NCBI GenBank assembly: GCA_934479825.1
Contig: CAKSOW010000001.1
Location: 124,001-188,000, forward strand
Source: an uncultured Eubacteriales bacterium
GTDB lineage: Bacteria; Bacillota; Clostridia; Oscillospirales; CAG-382
Length of the DNA: 64,000 nucleotides
Direction of reading: 5' to 3'
The notes under the pieces are model-generated. The model was given only the letters and a program-made list of their open reading frames with translations, was not told the DNA's origin and ran no database searches. The translations under genes were made by a program, and so were the position numbers. This document shows positions 34,485-43,510 of the stretch, piece after piece; within the stretch, counting starts at the first letter, position 1; each line of letters starts with the position of its first letter.

Positions 34485-36229
34485 AACGATGGCTTGAATA
34501 TGTAAAACCCTACACGCTCTATTTTATTTTAGGGCCGATCTGCATGCTTGTAGAGGTCGCCGGCGAAATCTTTATGCCGATGTTCCTTGGCAAGATCATC
34601 AATGCAGGCGTGGACGGAACCTTAACTGTCCAAAAAAGTTTGCTCTATATGTCGCTTATGATCCTTACGGCGCTTCTCATGATGGCCGGGGGCGTGGGCG
34701 GCGCGTATTTCGGCGCAAAAGCCTCTGTCAACTACTCGTCCGACGTAAGACGCGACGTATATAAAAAGGTACAGGAATTTTCCTTTGCCAACATTGATAA
34801 GTTTTCTACGGGTTCGCTTGTAACGCGTTTAACCAACGATATCACCCAGATTCAGAACTTTGTCAACACGCTCTTGCGTATGTGCTTGCGTTCGCCGGGA
34901 ATCCTGATTGGCGCGCTGATCATGTCGATCTCCCTTCGGCCCTCGCTTTCGGTGGTGTTTGCCGTTACGATCCCGATCATGCTGGTCACCATTCTTTTGA
35001 TTGTCAAAGTCGGTTTTCCGCGTTTCTCCCGTATGCAGACCAAGGTGGATAAATTGAACTCGACCGTTCAAGAGAGCGTTACCAATGTGCGCGTTGTGAA
35101 ATCGTTCGTGCGCGAGGACTATGAAATCCAAAAGTTTGAAAACGCAAACAGTGATTTGAAAAAATCCGGCATTTCAGCCATGAACGTTATGATTTTAACA
35201 GGTCCTTTCATGACGCTGTTTATGAATATTACGACGGCGGCCGTAGTTTGGATTGGTGCGAAGCTCGTTATGGGCGGCGGCGCAGATGCCATGCCGGCCG
35301 GAGACCTTTCGCAGTTTATCAGCTATGTCAACCAGATCTTAATGTCTCTCATGATGTTGACCATGATGTTTATGATGTCCTCGCGTGCTATTGCAAGCGC
35401 AAGACGTGTTGCGGAAGTGCTTGATGAAAAGCCGGATATCAGTGACCTTACGGCCGCTGAGAAAGAACGGACGATCCAGCACGGCGATGTTGAGTTCAAG
35501 CACGTTACGTTCCGTTATTATAAGAACAGCGAGGACAGCGTGTTGGAGGATATCAATCTGAAAATCAAAGCCGGAACCGTAGTCGGTATTATCGGTTCGA
35601 CCGGATGCGGAAAAACAACGCTTGTGTCTTTGATTCCGCGCCTGTACGATACCGATAAAGGCGAAGTGTTGGTAGATGGCGTCAATGTAAAAGATTACAG
35701 CTTACACAACCTGCGCGAAGGTGTGGGTATGGTGTTACAAAAGAACGTGCTGTTTTCCGGTACGATTGAAGATAACCTTCGCTGGGGCGATCAGAACGCA
35801 TCCGAAGCTGAAATTGAAGCAGCTGCGGCAAGTGCCCAAGCCGACACATTTGTCAAGAGCTTTTCCGACGGATATCAGACCGAACTCGAACAGGGCGGTG
35901 TAAACGTATCCGGCGGACAGAAACAGCGGCTTTGTATTGCGCGCGCATTGTTGAAAAAACCGAAGATCCTCATTCTCGACGACTCAACCAGCGCGGTCGA
36001 TACGGCGACCGAAGCCAAGATCCGCGAACAGTTCCGCACCGGATTGAAGGATTCGACCAAAATCGTTATTGCCCAACGCATTACTTCTGTTATGGACGCC
36101 GATCAGATCATCGTCATGAACGACGGCAGGATTACCGGCGTCGGTACGCATGAGGAGTTGTTAGCCGGCAATGAAGAATATAAGGAAATCTACGATTCCC
36201 AGATGGAACAGAGAAAGAAGGAGGCGTAA
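34481..36229 (+). CDS. ABC exporter half-transporter, degenerate-site subunit
   Basis: 582 residues: a six-helix exporter membrane domain (~residues 1-310) fused to an ATPase. Walker A is GSTGCGKTT (~residue 371), the signature is VSGGQKQRL (~475), Walker B is ILILDDSTSAVD (~496). The catalytic glutamate after Walker B is Asp here, which marks the inactive-type nucleotide site of heterodimeric exporters such as TM287/288, BmrCD or LmrCD. Next to it, two bases downstream, is a partner with the normal Glu. This plus a MarR regulator points to a multidrug or lipid-linked-compound exporter in the cytoplasmic membrane. Confidence 0.93.
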   Translation: MKRWLEYVKPYTLYFILGPICMLVEVAGEIFMPMFLGKIINAGVDGTLTVQKSLLYMSLMILTALLMMAGGVGGAYFGAKASVNYSSDVRRDVYKKVQEFSFANIDKFSTGSLVTRLTNDITQIQNFVNTLLRMCLRSPGILIGALIMSISLRPSLSVVFAVTIPIMLVTILLIVKVGFPRFSRMQTKVDKLNSTVQESVTNVRVVKSFVREDYEIQKFENANSDLKKSGISAMNVMILTGPFMTLFMNITTAAVVWIGAKLVMGGGADAMPAGDLSQFISYVNQILMSLMMLTMMFMMSSRAIASARRVAEVLDEKPDISDLTAAEKERTIQHGDVEFKHVTFRYYKNSEDSVLEDINLKIKAGTVVGIIGSTGCGKTTLVSLIPRLYDTDKGEVLVDGVNVKDYSLHNLREGVGMVLQKNVLFSGTIEDNLRWGDQNASEAEIEAAAASAQADTFVKSFSDGYQTELEQGGVNVSGGQKQRLCIARALLKKPKILILDDSTSAVDTATEAKIREQFRTGLKDSTKIVIAQRITSVMDADQIIVMNDGRITGVGTHEELLAGNEEYKEIYDSQMEQRKKEA

Positions 36230-36231
36230 AT

Positions 36232-38208
36232 ATGGCACGAAATCTGCAAGAACTGCAAAAGCAGTATAATTCCTCCGCCTCCGCAGAAAAAAGAGGTATG
36301 CCCATGATGCGAGGTCCGGGTGGCCCGCGCGGAATGGGGAAGGGCAAACCGAAAAACACAAAAAACACGATCAAACGACTGTTTACCTACGTCGGACGCT
36401 ATAAGATTCAGCTTATCTGCGTACTGTTTCTCATGCTGATCAGCACGGTTACAAGCCTTATCGGGTCATTCATGCTTGCGCCGATCATCAATAAGCTTGT
36501 TCTTTATGTTTCGCCCAATGACGGCGCAAAGCTCAGCCTTATGGAGCGTTTCTCGGACAATGTCATCTCTTCGTTCGCCGATAGAATAAGCGGTTCGCTT
36601 GAATCCATTGCCGCAAAATACGAATTCGGTGCGGTTATGGTTTATATCGCTGCGGCGCTTGTGATTTTAATCGGCGTATATCTTGTCGGCGTTGTGGCTA
36701 CCTATCTGCAAAACCGTCTGATGCTTGCCGTGTCGCAGGGAACGCTTGAAAAGATACGCAACGACCTGTTTGCCAAAATACAGAAATTGCCGGTTCGCTT
36801 CTATGACAACAACCCGACCGGCGAAATCATGAGCCGTTTTACCAACGATGTCGATAACATCGGCACGATGCTTGATAACTCGCTTGTGTCTGTCATTTCC
36901 GGCGCTGTGACGCTTATCGGCACGCTGTTCTTTATGATTTCCACGAATCTCGTTCTGACGCTTGTTACGGTCGTGTTTGTACCGATTTTTGCCAAAGGCG
37001 GCATGTTCATCGCCGGTAAGAGCCGCAAGTATTATACCGGTCAACAGGCAGCTTTGGGTGCGGTGAACGGCTATATCGAAGAAACCGTAACCGGACAGAA
37101 AGTCATCAAGGTCTTTAATCACGAAGAAGACTCCGTAGAAGAATTCGGCCTTTTGAACGACGATTTACGTGATAAGCAGTTCAAGGCGCAGTTCTATGGC
37201 GGTATTATGGGGCCTATTATGGGGAACACCTCGCAGGTCAGCTATGCGATAACGGTCGGCGTCGGCGGTATCCTCATCTGCACAGGCGGTCTCATGCCGG
37301 GCGCGTTAACGGTTTTCTCCAACTATTCGCGTCAGTTCTCTTTCCCGATCAACAATATCTCCCAACAGATGAGCACAGTCTTTTCGGCGTTAGCCGGTGC
37401 TGAGCGCGTCTTTAATATCATCGATATGGAAGAAGAACCTGCCGATGTTCCGGACGCTTCGGACATGAAAGATATGAAAGGCTATGTGGAATTAAAAGAT
37501 GTTACGTTTGGGTATAATCCGGACAAAACCATTTTGAGACACATTTCGCTCTATGCAAAACCGGGTCAGAAGATTGCTTTTGTCGGTTCGACCGGTGCAG
37601 GGAAAACGACCATAACCAACCTCTTGAATCGTTTTTATGATATTGATTCCGGTGAGATTACCATTGACGGCGTCAATATCCGCGATATCCGGTTGAAAGA
37701 GTTGAGAAAGCATATTGCCATGGTTTTGCAGGATACGCATTTGTTCACCGGAACAGTCAGAGAGAATATTCGCTACGGCCGGCTTGACGCAACGGATGAA
37801 GAGGTGGTCGAAGCCGCAAAAACGGCAAGCGCACACAGCTTTATCATGCGCTTGGAAAACGGCTATGACACCATGATTGAGGGCGACGGCGCCAATCTTT
37901 CGCAAGGACAGCGGCAGTTGCTCAACATTGCCCGTGCCGCTATCAGCAAAGCGCCGATTTTGGTGCTTGATGAAGCGACCAGTTCGGTTGATACGCGTAC
38001 AGAACGTCATATTGAGCACGGTATGGATCGTCTGATGAGTAACCGCACTACTTTTGTTATTGCCCATCGGCTTTCGACGGTTCGTAATGCGGATGCCATT
38101 ATGGTACTGGAAAAGGGAGAAATTATCGAGCGCGGCAATCACGATGATCTTCTTGCCTTAAAAGGACGGTACTACGAACTGTATACCGGAAAGAAAGAAT
38201 TGGACTAA
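36232..38208 (+). CDS. ABC exporter half-transporter, catalytic partner
   Basis: 658 residues. The N-terminal cytosolic extension of ~50 residues (Met/Gly/Pro-rich: RGMPMMRGPGGPRGMGKGKP) is followed by six membrane helices (~residues 50-380) and the ATPase. Walker A is GSTGAGKTT (~451), signature LSQGQRQLL (~555), Walker B LVLDEATSSVD with the catalytic Glu, then the switch His (VIAHRLST). The signature is LSQGQ rather than LSGGQ, typical of this partner type. It forms a heterodimer with the preceding gene. A type A hairpin cassette follows within 30 bp of the stop and probably terminates the operon. Confidence 0.93.
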   Translation: MARNLQELQKQYNSSASAEKRGMPMMRGPGGPRGMGKGKPKNTKNTIKRLFTYVGRYKIQLICVLFLMLISTVTSLIGSFMLAPIINKLVLYVSPNDGAKLSLMERFSDNVISSFADRISGSLESIAAKYEFGAVMVYIAAALVILIGVYLVGVVATYLQNRLMLAVSQGTLEKIRNDLFAKIQKLPVRFYDNNPTGEIMSRFTNDVDNIGTMLDNSLVSVISGAVTLIGTLFFMISTNLVLTLVTVVFVPIFAKGGMFIAGKSRKYYTGQQAALGAVNGYIEETVTGQKVIKVFNHEEDSVEEFGLLNDDLRDKQFKAQFYGGIMGPIMGNTSQVSYAITVGVGGILICTGGLMPGALTVFSNYSRQFSFPINNISQQMSTVFSALAGAERVFNIIDMEEEPADVPDASDMKDMKGYVELKDVTFGYNPDKTILRHISLYAKPGQKIAFVGSTGAGKTTITNLLNRFYDIDSGEITIDGVNIRDIRLKELRKHIAMVLQDTHLFTGTVRENIRYGRLDATDEEVVEAAKTASAHSFIMRLENGYDTMIEGDGANLSQGQRQLLNIARAAISKAPILVLDEATSSVDTRTERHIEHGMDRLMSNRTTFVIAHRLSTVRNADAIMVLEKGEIIERGNHDDLLALKGRYYELYTGKKELD

Positions 38209-38232
38209 TGCTTGGCTTTCCTTAAAACAGAA

Positions 38233-38322
38233 CACGGCTCTTCTTAAAAGCAAGGCTTAGTGAAAAGATGAATTTTGACGCGAGGCGGTCTGAATATGCA
38301 GACTGTCTCGCGTCCTTTTATA
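38233..38322 (+). repeat. Type A two-hairpin 3'-end cassette (copy A2, diverged)
   Basis: After the ABC exporter. Hairpin 2 is damaged (CGGCTCTTCTTAAAAGCAAG). The linker is TGAAAAGATGAATTTTG. Hairpin 1 is ACGCGAGGCGGTCTG/CAGACTGTCTCGCGT (38278-38313, two G-U pairs), followed by CCTTTTATAT. Stem changes keep pairing. Confidence 0.75.
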
Positions 38323-38551
38323 TGTACTTGGTCTTTTCTGGCATGCGTTTGTGCTTGAAAAAGGGGAGGAGGTCGGGGGTAAGATTGCATATCTGTCAAA
38401 TTTCATAGGGAAAATATAGGCAACTTGCATAAATTGTAAAGAAATCTGTCGATTTTTTGGAAAACCGCCGTCTTTTGTGATTTTACAAGATATTGTGGTT
38501 GACGGAAAGAAAAAAACGTATATCTTGTCCTTTGCGAATCCGGTTTCTTGG

Positions 38552-38575
38552 GTTTACATAATTACGTTTACATAA
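38552..38575. repeat. Direct repeat GTTTACATAA x2 (Xer half-site-like)
   Basis: GTTTACATAA occurs at 38552-38561 and 38566-38575, four bases apart. Its reverse complement TTATGTAAAC equals the XerD-side arm of Bacillus-type dif sites. It lies in the 536-bp gap upstream of proC-xer. Apart from cassette A2, this repeat and the proC promoter and leader, nothing gene-like is seen in 38323-38620. Confidence 0.5.
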
Positions 38576-38620
38576 CTTATTGTCATAATTTACGAAAATA
38601 CGGAATCTTCATCAAACCCC

Positions 38621-38649
38621 TTGAATTTCAAACGAAAATGTAGTATGAT
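38621..38649 (+). promoter_or_regulatory. Promoter of proC
   Basis: -35 TTGAAT (38621-38626), 17-bp spacer, -10 TATGAT (38644-38649); predicted start near 38656, giving an ~90-base leader. Confidence 0.6.
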
Positions 38650-38681
38650 ATTAGCAGTAGAAATGTTCACGACAAATGCGT

Positions 38682-38716
38682 CGCAGTGCAGAATGATTTG
38701 CATTGCGCTTTTATTT
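38682..38716 (+). terminator. Attenuator-like hairpin in the proC leader
   Basis: Stem CGCAGTGCA/TGCATTGCG (38682-38690 with 38699-38707, one G-U) followed by CTTTTATTT, lying between the proC promoter and its start codon. It looks like an intrinsic terminator inside the leader. Confidence 0.55.
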
Positions 38717-38744
38717 GCCCTAAGTCCAGAAAGGTGTGTTCTCT

Positions 38745-39545
38745 TTGCGTCTTACCTCTATCGGCGCCGGCAACATGGCGACAGCAATTATCCGTTCGGT
38801 AATTTCTTCCGGCCGCATTAAAGCAGGCGATATAACCGTTTATGATATAAAACCCGACAAATATCCGGCTTTTGCCGAACTTGGCGTAAACTGTGCCGAT
38901 TCGGTTCACGAAGCGGTAAATGCGTCCGAAGTGGTTTTGCTTGCCGTCAAACCGCAGGATTATGAAAACGTACTTACCGGCATCAAGGATACCGTGGCCG
39001 GTCAGAAGAAAGTCTTTATTTCGATTGCCGCCGCCATTTCCACTTCCTACATCTGCAAGACATTAGACGCTGATTTTCCCGTCGTGCGTGTTATGCCGAA
39101 CACGCCGCTTCTCATCGGTTGCGGCGCGACAGCCATATCCAGAAACAGCGCGGTAGACGACCGCTTATATACGAAGATCTGCGGCCTTTTTGCTGCCTCC
39201 GGCAGTGTCGTTTCTCTTCCGGAGGAGCAGATGAATGCGGTCATTTCGGTCAATTCTTCCAGCCCCGCCTATGTATATCTGTTTGCCAAGGCTATGATCG
39301 ACAATGCCGTCATGCAGGGAATTGAGCATGATGTTGCAAAAGACCTTGTTTTCCAAACGTTAAAAGGCTCTGCTGAGATGTTGATTCACAGCAAACTTGA
39401 CCCAGATGAACTAATTCGCATGGTTGCTTCTCCCAAAGGAACAACCGAGGCATCGTTAAAGAGTTTTGAGAAAGACAATTTCTGTGAAATTGTTTCCAAT
39501 GCCATGAATGCCTGCACCGCAAGAGCCGAAGAAATCGCACGGTAA
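38745..39545 (+). CDS. proC: Pyrroline-5-carboxylate reductase
   Basis: Last step of proline synthesis, NAD(P)H reduction of pyrroline-5-carboxylate. About 266 residues. Start TTG at 38745 is chosen (AGAAAGG ten bases upstream; protein opens RLTSIGAGNMATAIIRS, the Rossmann motif); GTG at 38736 is too close to the ribosome site. Other family motifs: LLAVKPQDYENVL, VRVMPNTPLLIGCGATAI, and the C-terminal signature SSPAYVYLFAKAMIDNAVMQG ... ASPKGTTEASL. It has its own promoter with an attenuator-like hairpin and is followed 31 bp later by a recombinase. Confidence 0.95.
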   Translation: MRLTSIGAGNMATAIIRSVISSGRIKAGDITVYDIKPDKYPAFAELGVNCADSVHEAVNASEVVLLAVKPQDYENVLTGIKDTVAGQKKVFISIAAAISTSYICKTLDADFPVVRVMPNTPLLIGCGATAISRNSAVDDRLYTKICGLFAASGSVVSLPEEQMNAVISVNSSSPAYVYLFAKAMIDNAVMQGIEHDVAKDLVFQTLKGSAEMLIHSKLDPDELIRMVASPKGTTEASLKSFEKDNFCEIVSNAMNACTARAEEIAR

Positions 39546-39576
39546 TTTCTATTTTTATTTAAGGAGCTTTTCGAGC

Positions 39577-40470
39577 ATGACGCACGTTAAAACGGTAGAC
39601 GACTTTTTGTCGTACCTTGCGCTTTCCAAGGGCGCGTCCCGTAATACCGTTTCCGCCTATCAGAGAGATCTGACAGGCTTTGCTGCGTTTGTCTCGGAAA
39701 TCCCTGCGGACATCTTAACCGTAAGCGGCGAAGAAATTGCGGCCTATAAAAAGCATTTAGCACAAAAAGGTTTTTCTGCTTCTTCCGTGTCACGCGCCAT
39801 GTCGTCTGTACGAAGTTTTTATAAATATCTGCTTGTCGGCGGCGTGATCCATGAAAATCCGGCGCGTACCGTTAAGAATGATAAAGTCGAAAAAAAGGCT
39901 TTTGAAATACTGACGGCAAAAGAAATTGAATTATTGCTCGCCCAGCCGGATACAACCGAGATCAAAGGAATCCGCGACAAAGCTATGTTAGAAATGATGT
40001 ATGCGACCGGAATGAAAGTTACCGAGTTGATTTCGCTTGATGTAACCGACCTGAATCTGGTTCTCGGCTTTGTTGTCTGCCATGGGGAGGGCGCCAAACA
40101 GCACGACCGCACGATTTTCCTATATCCGACTGCGGTTTCCGCGCTCAAAGAATATCTGACTGCTTCCCGCTGTTTTCTCGTAACCGACGAGGATAATGCC
40201 TTGTTTGTCAATATCGGCGGCACGCGTATGACACGTCAGGGGTTCTGGAAGATCTTGAAAGGTTATGCCGCCTCTGCCGGAATCTCCAAAACAATCACTC
40301 CACACACCCTCCGCCATTCCTTTGCGACGCATCTGTTGGAAAACGGTGCGGATATCCATGATATCAAAGAAATTCTCGGACATGCGGATATTTCTTCGAC
40401 CCAGGTATACGCCGACTACATAAAAAAACGCATGAAAGATTCCTATTTGAAGTTTCACCCAAGAGCATAG
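39577..40470 (+). CDS. XerD-like tyrosine recombinase with altered active site
   Basis: 298 residues, AAGGAG ten bases before the ATG. The N-terminal SAM-like core-binding domain (FLSYLALSKGASRNTVSAYQ) and C-terminal catalytic domain are complete in length. His-x-x-Arg is present (HTLRHSFATHLL), then LGHADISSTQVYADY with the nucleophile Tyr. The first catalytic Arg, normally in TGLRVSEL, is Lys (TGMKVTEL), and the beta-hairpin Lys, normally in GKGNK, is Glu (HGEGAKQ). Strand exchange may be weak or absent. XerC/XerD normally resolve chromosome dimers at dif. A second recombinase with all residues lies at 41713-42750. Confidence 0.85.
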   Translation: MTHVKTVDDFLSYLALSKGASRNTVSAYQRDLTGFAAFVSEIPADILTVSGEEIAAYKKHLAQKGFSASSVSRAMSSVRSFYKYLLVGGVIHENPARTVKNDKVEKKAFEILTAKEIELLLAQPDTTEIKGIRDKAMLEMMYATGMKVTELISLDVTDLNLVLGFVVCHGEGAKQHDRTIFLYPTAVSALKEYLTASRCFLVTDEDNALFVNIGGTRMTRQGFWKILKGYAASAGISKTITPHTLRHSFATHLLENGADIHDIKEILGHADISSTQVYADYIKKRMKDSYLKFHPRA

Positions 40471-40519
40471 CATAGGTTACATAGTTTTCACATCAAATTC
40501 ATATTTTTGGCTTATAATA

Positions 40520-40557
40520 AATGCATCCTATCTTGTGTGGGATGCATTGCTCTTTTT
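40520..40557 (+). terminator. Strong hairpin between recombinase and DUF624 gene
   Basis: Perfect 9-bp stem AATGCATCC/GGATGCATT (40520-40528 with 40540-40548), then GCTCTTTTT. A TATAAT stands just before (40513-40518), so this may be an attenuator in the next leader as well as the recombinase terminator. Confidence 0.75.
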
Positions 40558-40601
40558 AGGCAGATTTTGTCTGAAAAAAGCGCGTATGAAAGGACTTTTT
40601 C

Positions 40602-41651
40602 ATGAAAAAATTTAAGCTTTTCAGCTATGACCCTCCTAAAAAAGGCGTTCAGAAAGACGATGAACGCGCGTCGGTACAAACAGATTTTTTCGGCTTTTTT
40701 ACGATGTACGGCCGCAAATTCTGGAATTTATCCAATTTGAATCTTTTAATTGCAGTTTACATATTGATTCTTTCGCTCGGCGTATGGAAACTTGCGGCAT
40801 ACCCGGTAGTATTTTATATTTTCCTCGGCGTCTGCGCGCTTGCATTTGGCATTGTAAACACGGGAGCCGCTTATGTGGTGCGCGGATATGTGCGCGGAGA
40901 CCCTGTCTATATACTGTCGGATTTCCGTTATGCAGTCAAGCATAATTTTGTCCAAGGAATGATTTTGGGCGTTATCGATTTGGCTGTTGTTTTGCTTCTT
41001 GTATTCGATCTGCTGTTTTGGAGCGGCATGGATTTGAATTATTTAACCTCTTATACCGAAGCCATTACCGAAAATACACAAACGGAAATTGCGCCAAACA
41101 CTGACGCGGATGACGGGCTTTCGGGTGTTTCATTTGATGACGGTAGAAATTCGGATAAAGATAACGCCGCCGTGCCGGCCGATTCTTCCGTTCTTTCGGA
41201 ATCAGCAGATTCCGAAAATCCTGCAAATTCCGCAGAACCCGTTCCGCAGACCAAAGAACGTACTTTCTGGGACGGCGTGTTCTTCTATACCTGCATTTTC
41301 TTAATTTTCCTCTATGGCTTTATGCGTAACTACATGTACTTGATTTTAGTTACCTTTAAGCTGTCTATCTTCAAAATTTTAAAGAATTCATTCATTTTTG
41401 CTTTTCTCGGAATCAAACGGAATCTTGCCGCACTTCTCGGAATAGTCGTTGTCTGCTTTATCAACGTGTACCTGTTTGTGTGGATTCCCCTTGTCGGGCT
41501 GACTCTGCCGTTAATCATCACCACTTCCACGCTGTTTTTTATCGGTGCCTATGCGGCCTATCCGGTTATCAAGAAGTACATGATCACCCCGTATTACAAA
41601 GACGAGGAAGTTTACGAAGAATACGATAAGATTTTCGAGGATCGCGGTTAA
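40602..41651 (+). CDS. DUF624 (YesL-like) membrane protein
   Basis: 349 residues with about six hydrophobic helices: ~residues 44-64, 67-90, 118-145, then after a loop ~225-250, ~265-290 and ~292-325. The N-terminal DUF624-like pattern is FFTMYGRKFWNLSNLNLL, then AYVVRGYVRGDPVYILSDFRYAVKHNF. A 70-residue acidic Ser/Asp-rich loop (~152-220) separates the halves and is not typical. YesL relatives sit near sugar ABC transporters and have unknown function; no such neighbour here. Start ATG has AAAGGA eight bases upstream. Confidence 0.65.
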   Translation: MKKFKLFSYDPPKKGVQKDDERASVQTDFFGFFTMYGRKFWNLSNLNLLIAVYILILSLGVWKLAAYPVVFYIFLGVCALAFGIVNTGAAYVVRGYVRGDPVYILSDFRYAVKHNFVQGMILGVIDLAVVLLLVFDLLFWSGMDLNYLTSYTEAITENTQTEIAPNTDADDGLSGVSFDDGRNSDKDNAAVPADSSVLSESADSENPANSAEPVPQTKERTFWDGVFFYTCIFLIFLYGFMRNYMYLILVTFKLSIFKILKNSFIFAFLGIKRNLAALLGIVVVCFINVYLFVWIPLVGLTLPLIITTSTLFFIGAYAAYPVIKKYMITPYYKDEEVYEEYDKIFEDRG

Positions 41652-41657
41652 AACAAA

Positions 41658-41690
41658 ACAGAGCAGTCGCTTTTTTTGCGACTGCTCTGT
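41658..41690 (-). terminator. Terminator between convergent DUF624 and recombinase genes
   Basis: Perfect 13-bp stem ACAGAGCAGTCGC/GCGACTGCTCTGT (41658-41670 with 41678-41690). On minus it is followed by TTTGTTTT, so it chiefly ends the recombinase transcript. On plus no T-run follows. Confidence 0.8.
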
Positions 41691-41712
41691 ATCGACTGTT
41701 ATAAATTTCCGG

Positions 41713-42750
41713 TCAATCTTGGCCGGTTTCGTTCCCGTCTTTTTTCGCGAGTCCGACGCGTTTGACGCCGGAGGAAAGGGGATTATTGTTGGCCGCATCA
41801 GCTAACTTCTGCGGACTGACATGTGTGTAAATCTGCGTGGTGGAGAGCTCCTCATGCCCGAGAATATCCTTTAACACGCGTACATCCGTACCGCCGTAGT
41901 TGTACATGAGCGTTGCCGCGGTGTGCCGGAGCTTGTGTACCGACATACCGAGATTCCCAAGTCCTGCCTCATCCAAATGCTTATATATCAGCCATTGCAC
42001 GGTTTTAACGCTGATACGGTTCTTGTTCCGCGAAATAAACAGCGCGTTCCGGTCGGCATATTGGACATCTTTGGGACGCACTTTTAAATAAGCCTCCAAG
42101 GCGTCGCGGCAAGCGTCATTCAAGAAAATGCGGCGCTCCTTGCTGCCTTTTCCGATAACCGTAAGCGAGCTTTTATCACTGCTTATATCGTTCAAATCGA
42201 TTCCGCAAAGTTCGGAAACACGCAGTCCGCAGTTGAGAAACAGCGTAATAATGGCAAAATCCCGTTCGGCATATTTGCCGTCCACCGACGCAAGAAGCGT
42301 TTTGGATTCGTCAAGCGTCAGGAATTTCGGCAAACGCTTGTCTTTTTTTAAAGATTCGATGTTTTCGGTCGGATTGTAATCAAGCTCCATTACGGTTTTG
42401 GTGAGATACTTATAAAACGAACGCAGACACGACAGCTTTCTGGAACGTGAAATTCCTTTGTTGTCAAGCGTTTTCGCGGCATAGGACATAAAATCGTAGA
42501 TATCGTTGTTGGTTGCGTCCTTGTATAAGGCGTCGGTTGCATCGGAAAAGGGAATTTCATCAACCGGTATATCTTTATATTTTTCCGGTTGCTTTTTTAC
42601 AAGAAGAAAGCGGGAAAATGTCAGAAGATCATGATAATAATTGTAGACCGTCAGTTTGGAACGGTTTTGCACGCCTTCTTTGTAGGCCAAAAAGCGCCGG
42701 ACATACGCCGGTGCGTCGCTGTAATCGTAAATATCCGCCATACGTGTCAC
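41713..42750 (-). CDS. Tyrosine recombinase, XerC/XerA-like
   Basis: 345 residues, with all catalytic residues present: Arg in NCGLRVSELCGIDL, Lys in VIGKGSKER, His/Arg in HKLRHTAATLMYNYGG, His in LGHEELSTTQIYTHV with Tyr. The N-terminal core-binding domain (VRRFLAYKEGVQNRSKLTVYNYYHDL) is slightly longer than XerD. It is a good candidate for the working dimer-resolution recombinase, more so than the altered one at 39577. Alternatively it is an integrase of a lost element, but no attachment site or phage genes adjoin it. It is in its own minus-strand unit, ended by a terminator. Confidence 0.88.
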   Translation of the reverse strand: MTRMADIYDYSDAPAYVRRFLAYKEGVQNRSKLTVYNYYHDLLTFSRFLLVKKQPEKYKDIPVDEIPFSDATDALYKDATNNDIYDFMSYAAKTLDNKGISRSRKLSCLRSFYKYLTKTVMELDYNPTENIESLKKDKRLPKFLTLDESKTLLASVDGKYAERDFAIITLFLNCGLRVSELCGIDLNDISSDKSSLTVIGKGSKERRIFLNDACRDALEAYLKVRPKDVQYADRNALFISRNKNRISVKTVQWLIYKHLDEAGLGNLGMSVHKLRHTAATLMYNYGGTDVRVLKDILGHEELSTTQIYTHVSPQKLADAANNNPLSSGVKRVGLAKKDGNETGQD

Positions 42751-42826
42751 TTCCTTTTACAAACATCAGTATAGCATATTTTTTCTGTTTTGAAAAGAGA
42801 AAACTTGAAATTTCGGAGGAATTTCT

Positions 42827-43438
42827 ATGAGATTAAAAGAACTTTGGAACACAAAAAGCAAAATGATCCGGAAAATGTGGTTAAACCAATTTGCCTTTTC
42901 TTTGTTTGGGCTGTTTGTCGCATCGGCTTTGTCGGGCAGTCTTTGCGTTTTAGCCGGCGTGTTTTCACTTCTGTTCTATCTATCCGTCGTCGGCTTTGCC
43001 GTGATTGACGACGCACAAAAGGACCGCATTATAAAGAACGCGGGCAGGGGAGATGCTTTAAGCGCGCACACGGGTTTTTCTTACCTGTTTTTGGTCTATC
43101 TGCCGAGTTTTATCTTAATCGGCGCTTACGCAATCTATACTTTTTTTGCCTCTGAACTGGCAGGCGCATTTCACACAGTCTGCTTTTTTATCGTGAAATA
43201 CCTGCTCGCCGGAGAAATTCTGGGAATCGATGTCGGACTTACCAATTACACCTACGACACCGTCAATAAAGTGCGTCAGAGTACAGCGTCGCCGGCAATT
43301 CTGTTTCTCAGCGACCACGCATTGTTCCAGATTCTTTTTCTTGTGTTCGCTATGCTCTTGCTTGCCTTGGTATACCGGCTTGCGTTCTGTGGCGTGATTT
43401 CTTTCAATACAACCGATTCGGCCAAGAAAAACGCATGA
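42827..43438 (+). CDS. Small integral membrane protein, unknown family
   Basis: 203 residues, TTCGGAGG followed by AATTTCT before the ATG. Four or five hydrophobic helices (~residues 20-55 as two, 83-107, 118-135, 165-190). The first ~20 residues are basic and the last ~12 hydrophilic. I do not recognise it. The general layout (short basic N-terminus, a DDAQKDRIIKNAGRGDAL loop) recalls DUF624-like proteins such as the one at 40602, but similarity is not clear enough to call. It precedes cwlD by 72 bp. Confidence 0.55.
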   Translation: MRLKELWNTKSKMIRKMWLNQFAFSLFGLFVASALSGSLCVLAGVFSLLFYLSVVGFAVIDDAQKDRIIKNAGRGDALSAHTGFSYLFLVYLPSFILIGAYAIYTFFASELAGAFHTVCFFIVKYLLAGEILGIDVGLTNYTYDTVNKVRQSTASPAILFLSDHALFQILFLVFAMLLLALVYRLAFCGVISFNTTDSAKKNA

Positions 43439-43510
43439 TTTAACCGCAAGCGTCATAAAATGTCCTGTATGAGTATTCAACCGAATTTTTGATACGGACG
43501 GTGACGGATT

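Noticed and set aside
36667..37122. Antisense frame of 151 residues inside the second ABC exporter gene
   Set aside because: Composition reflects complementary codons of a clear ABC membrane domain.
38323..38620. Possible riboswitch or small gene in the long gap before proC
   Set aside because: No open frame with a ribosome site and no recognised riboswitch core; only the half-site repeat and promoter stood out.
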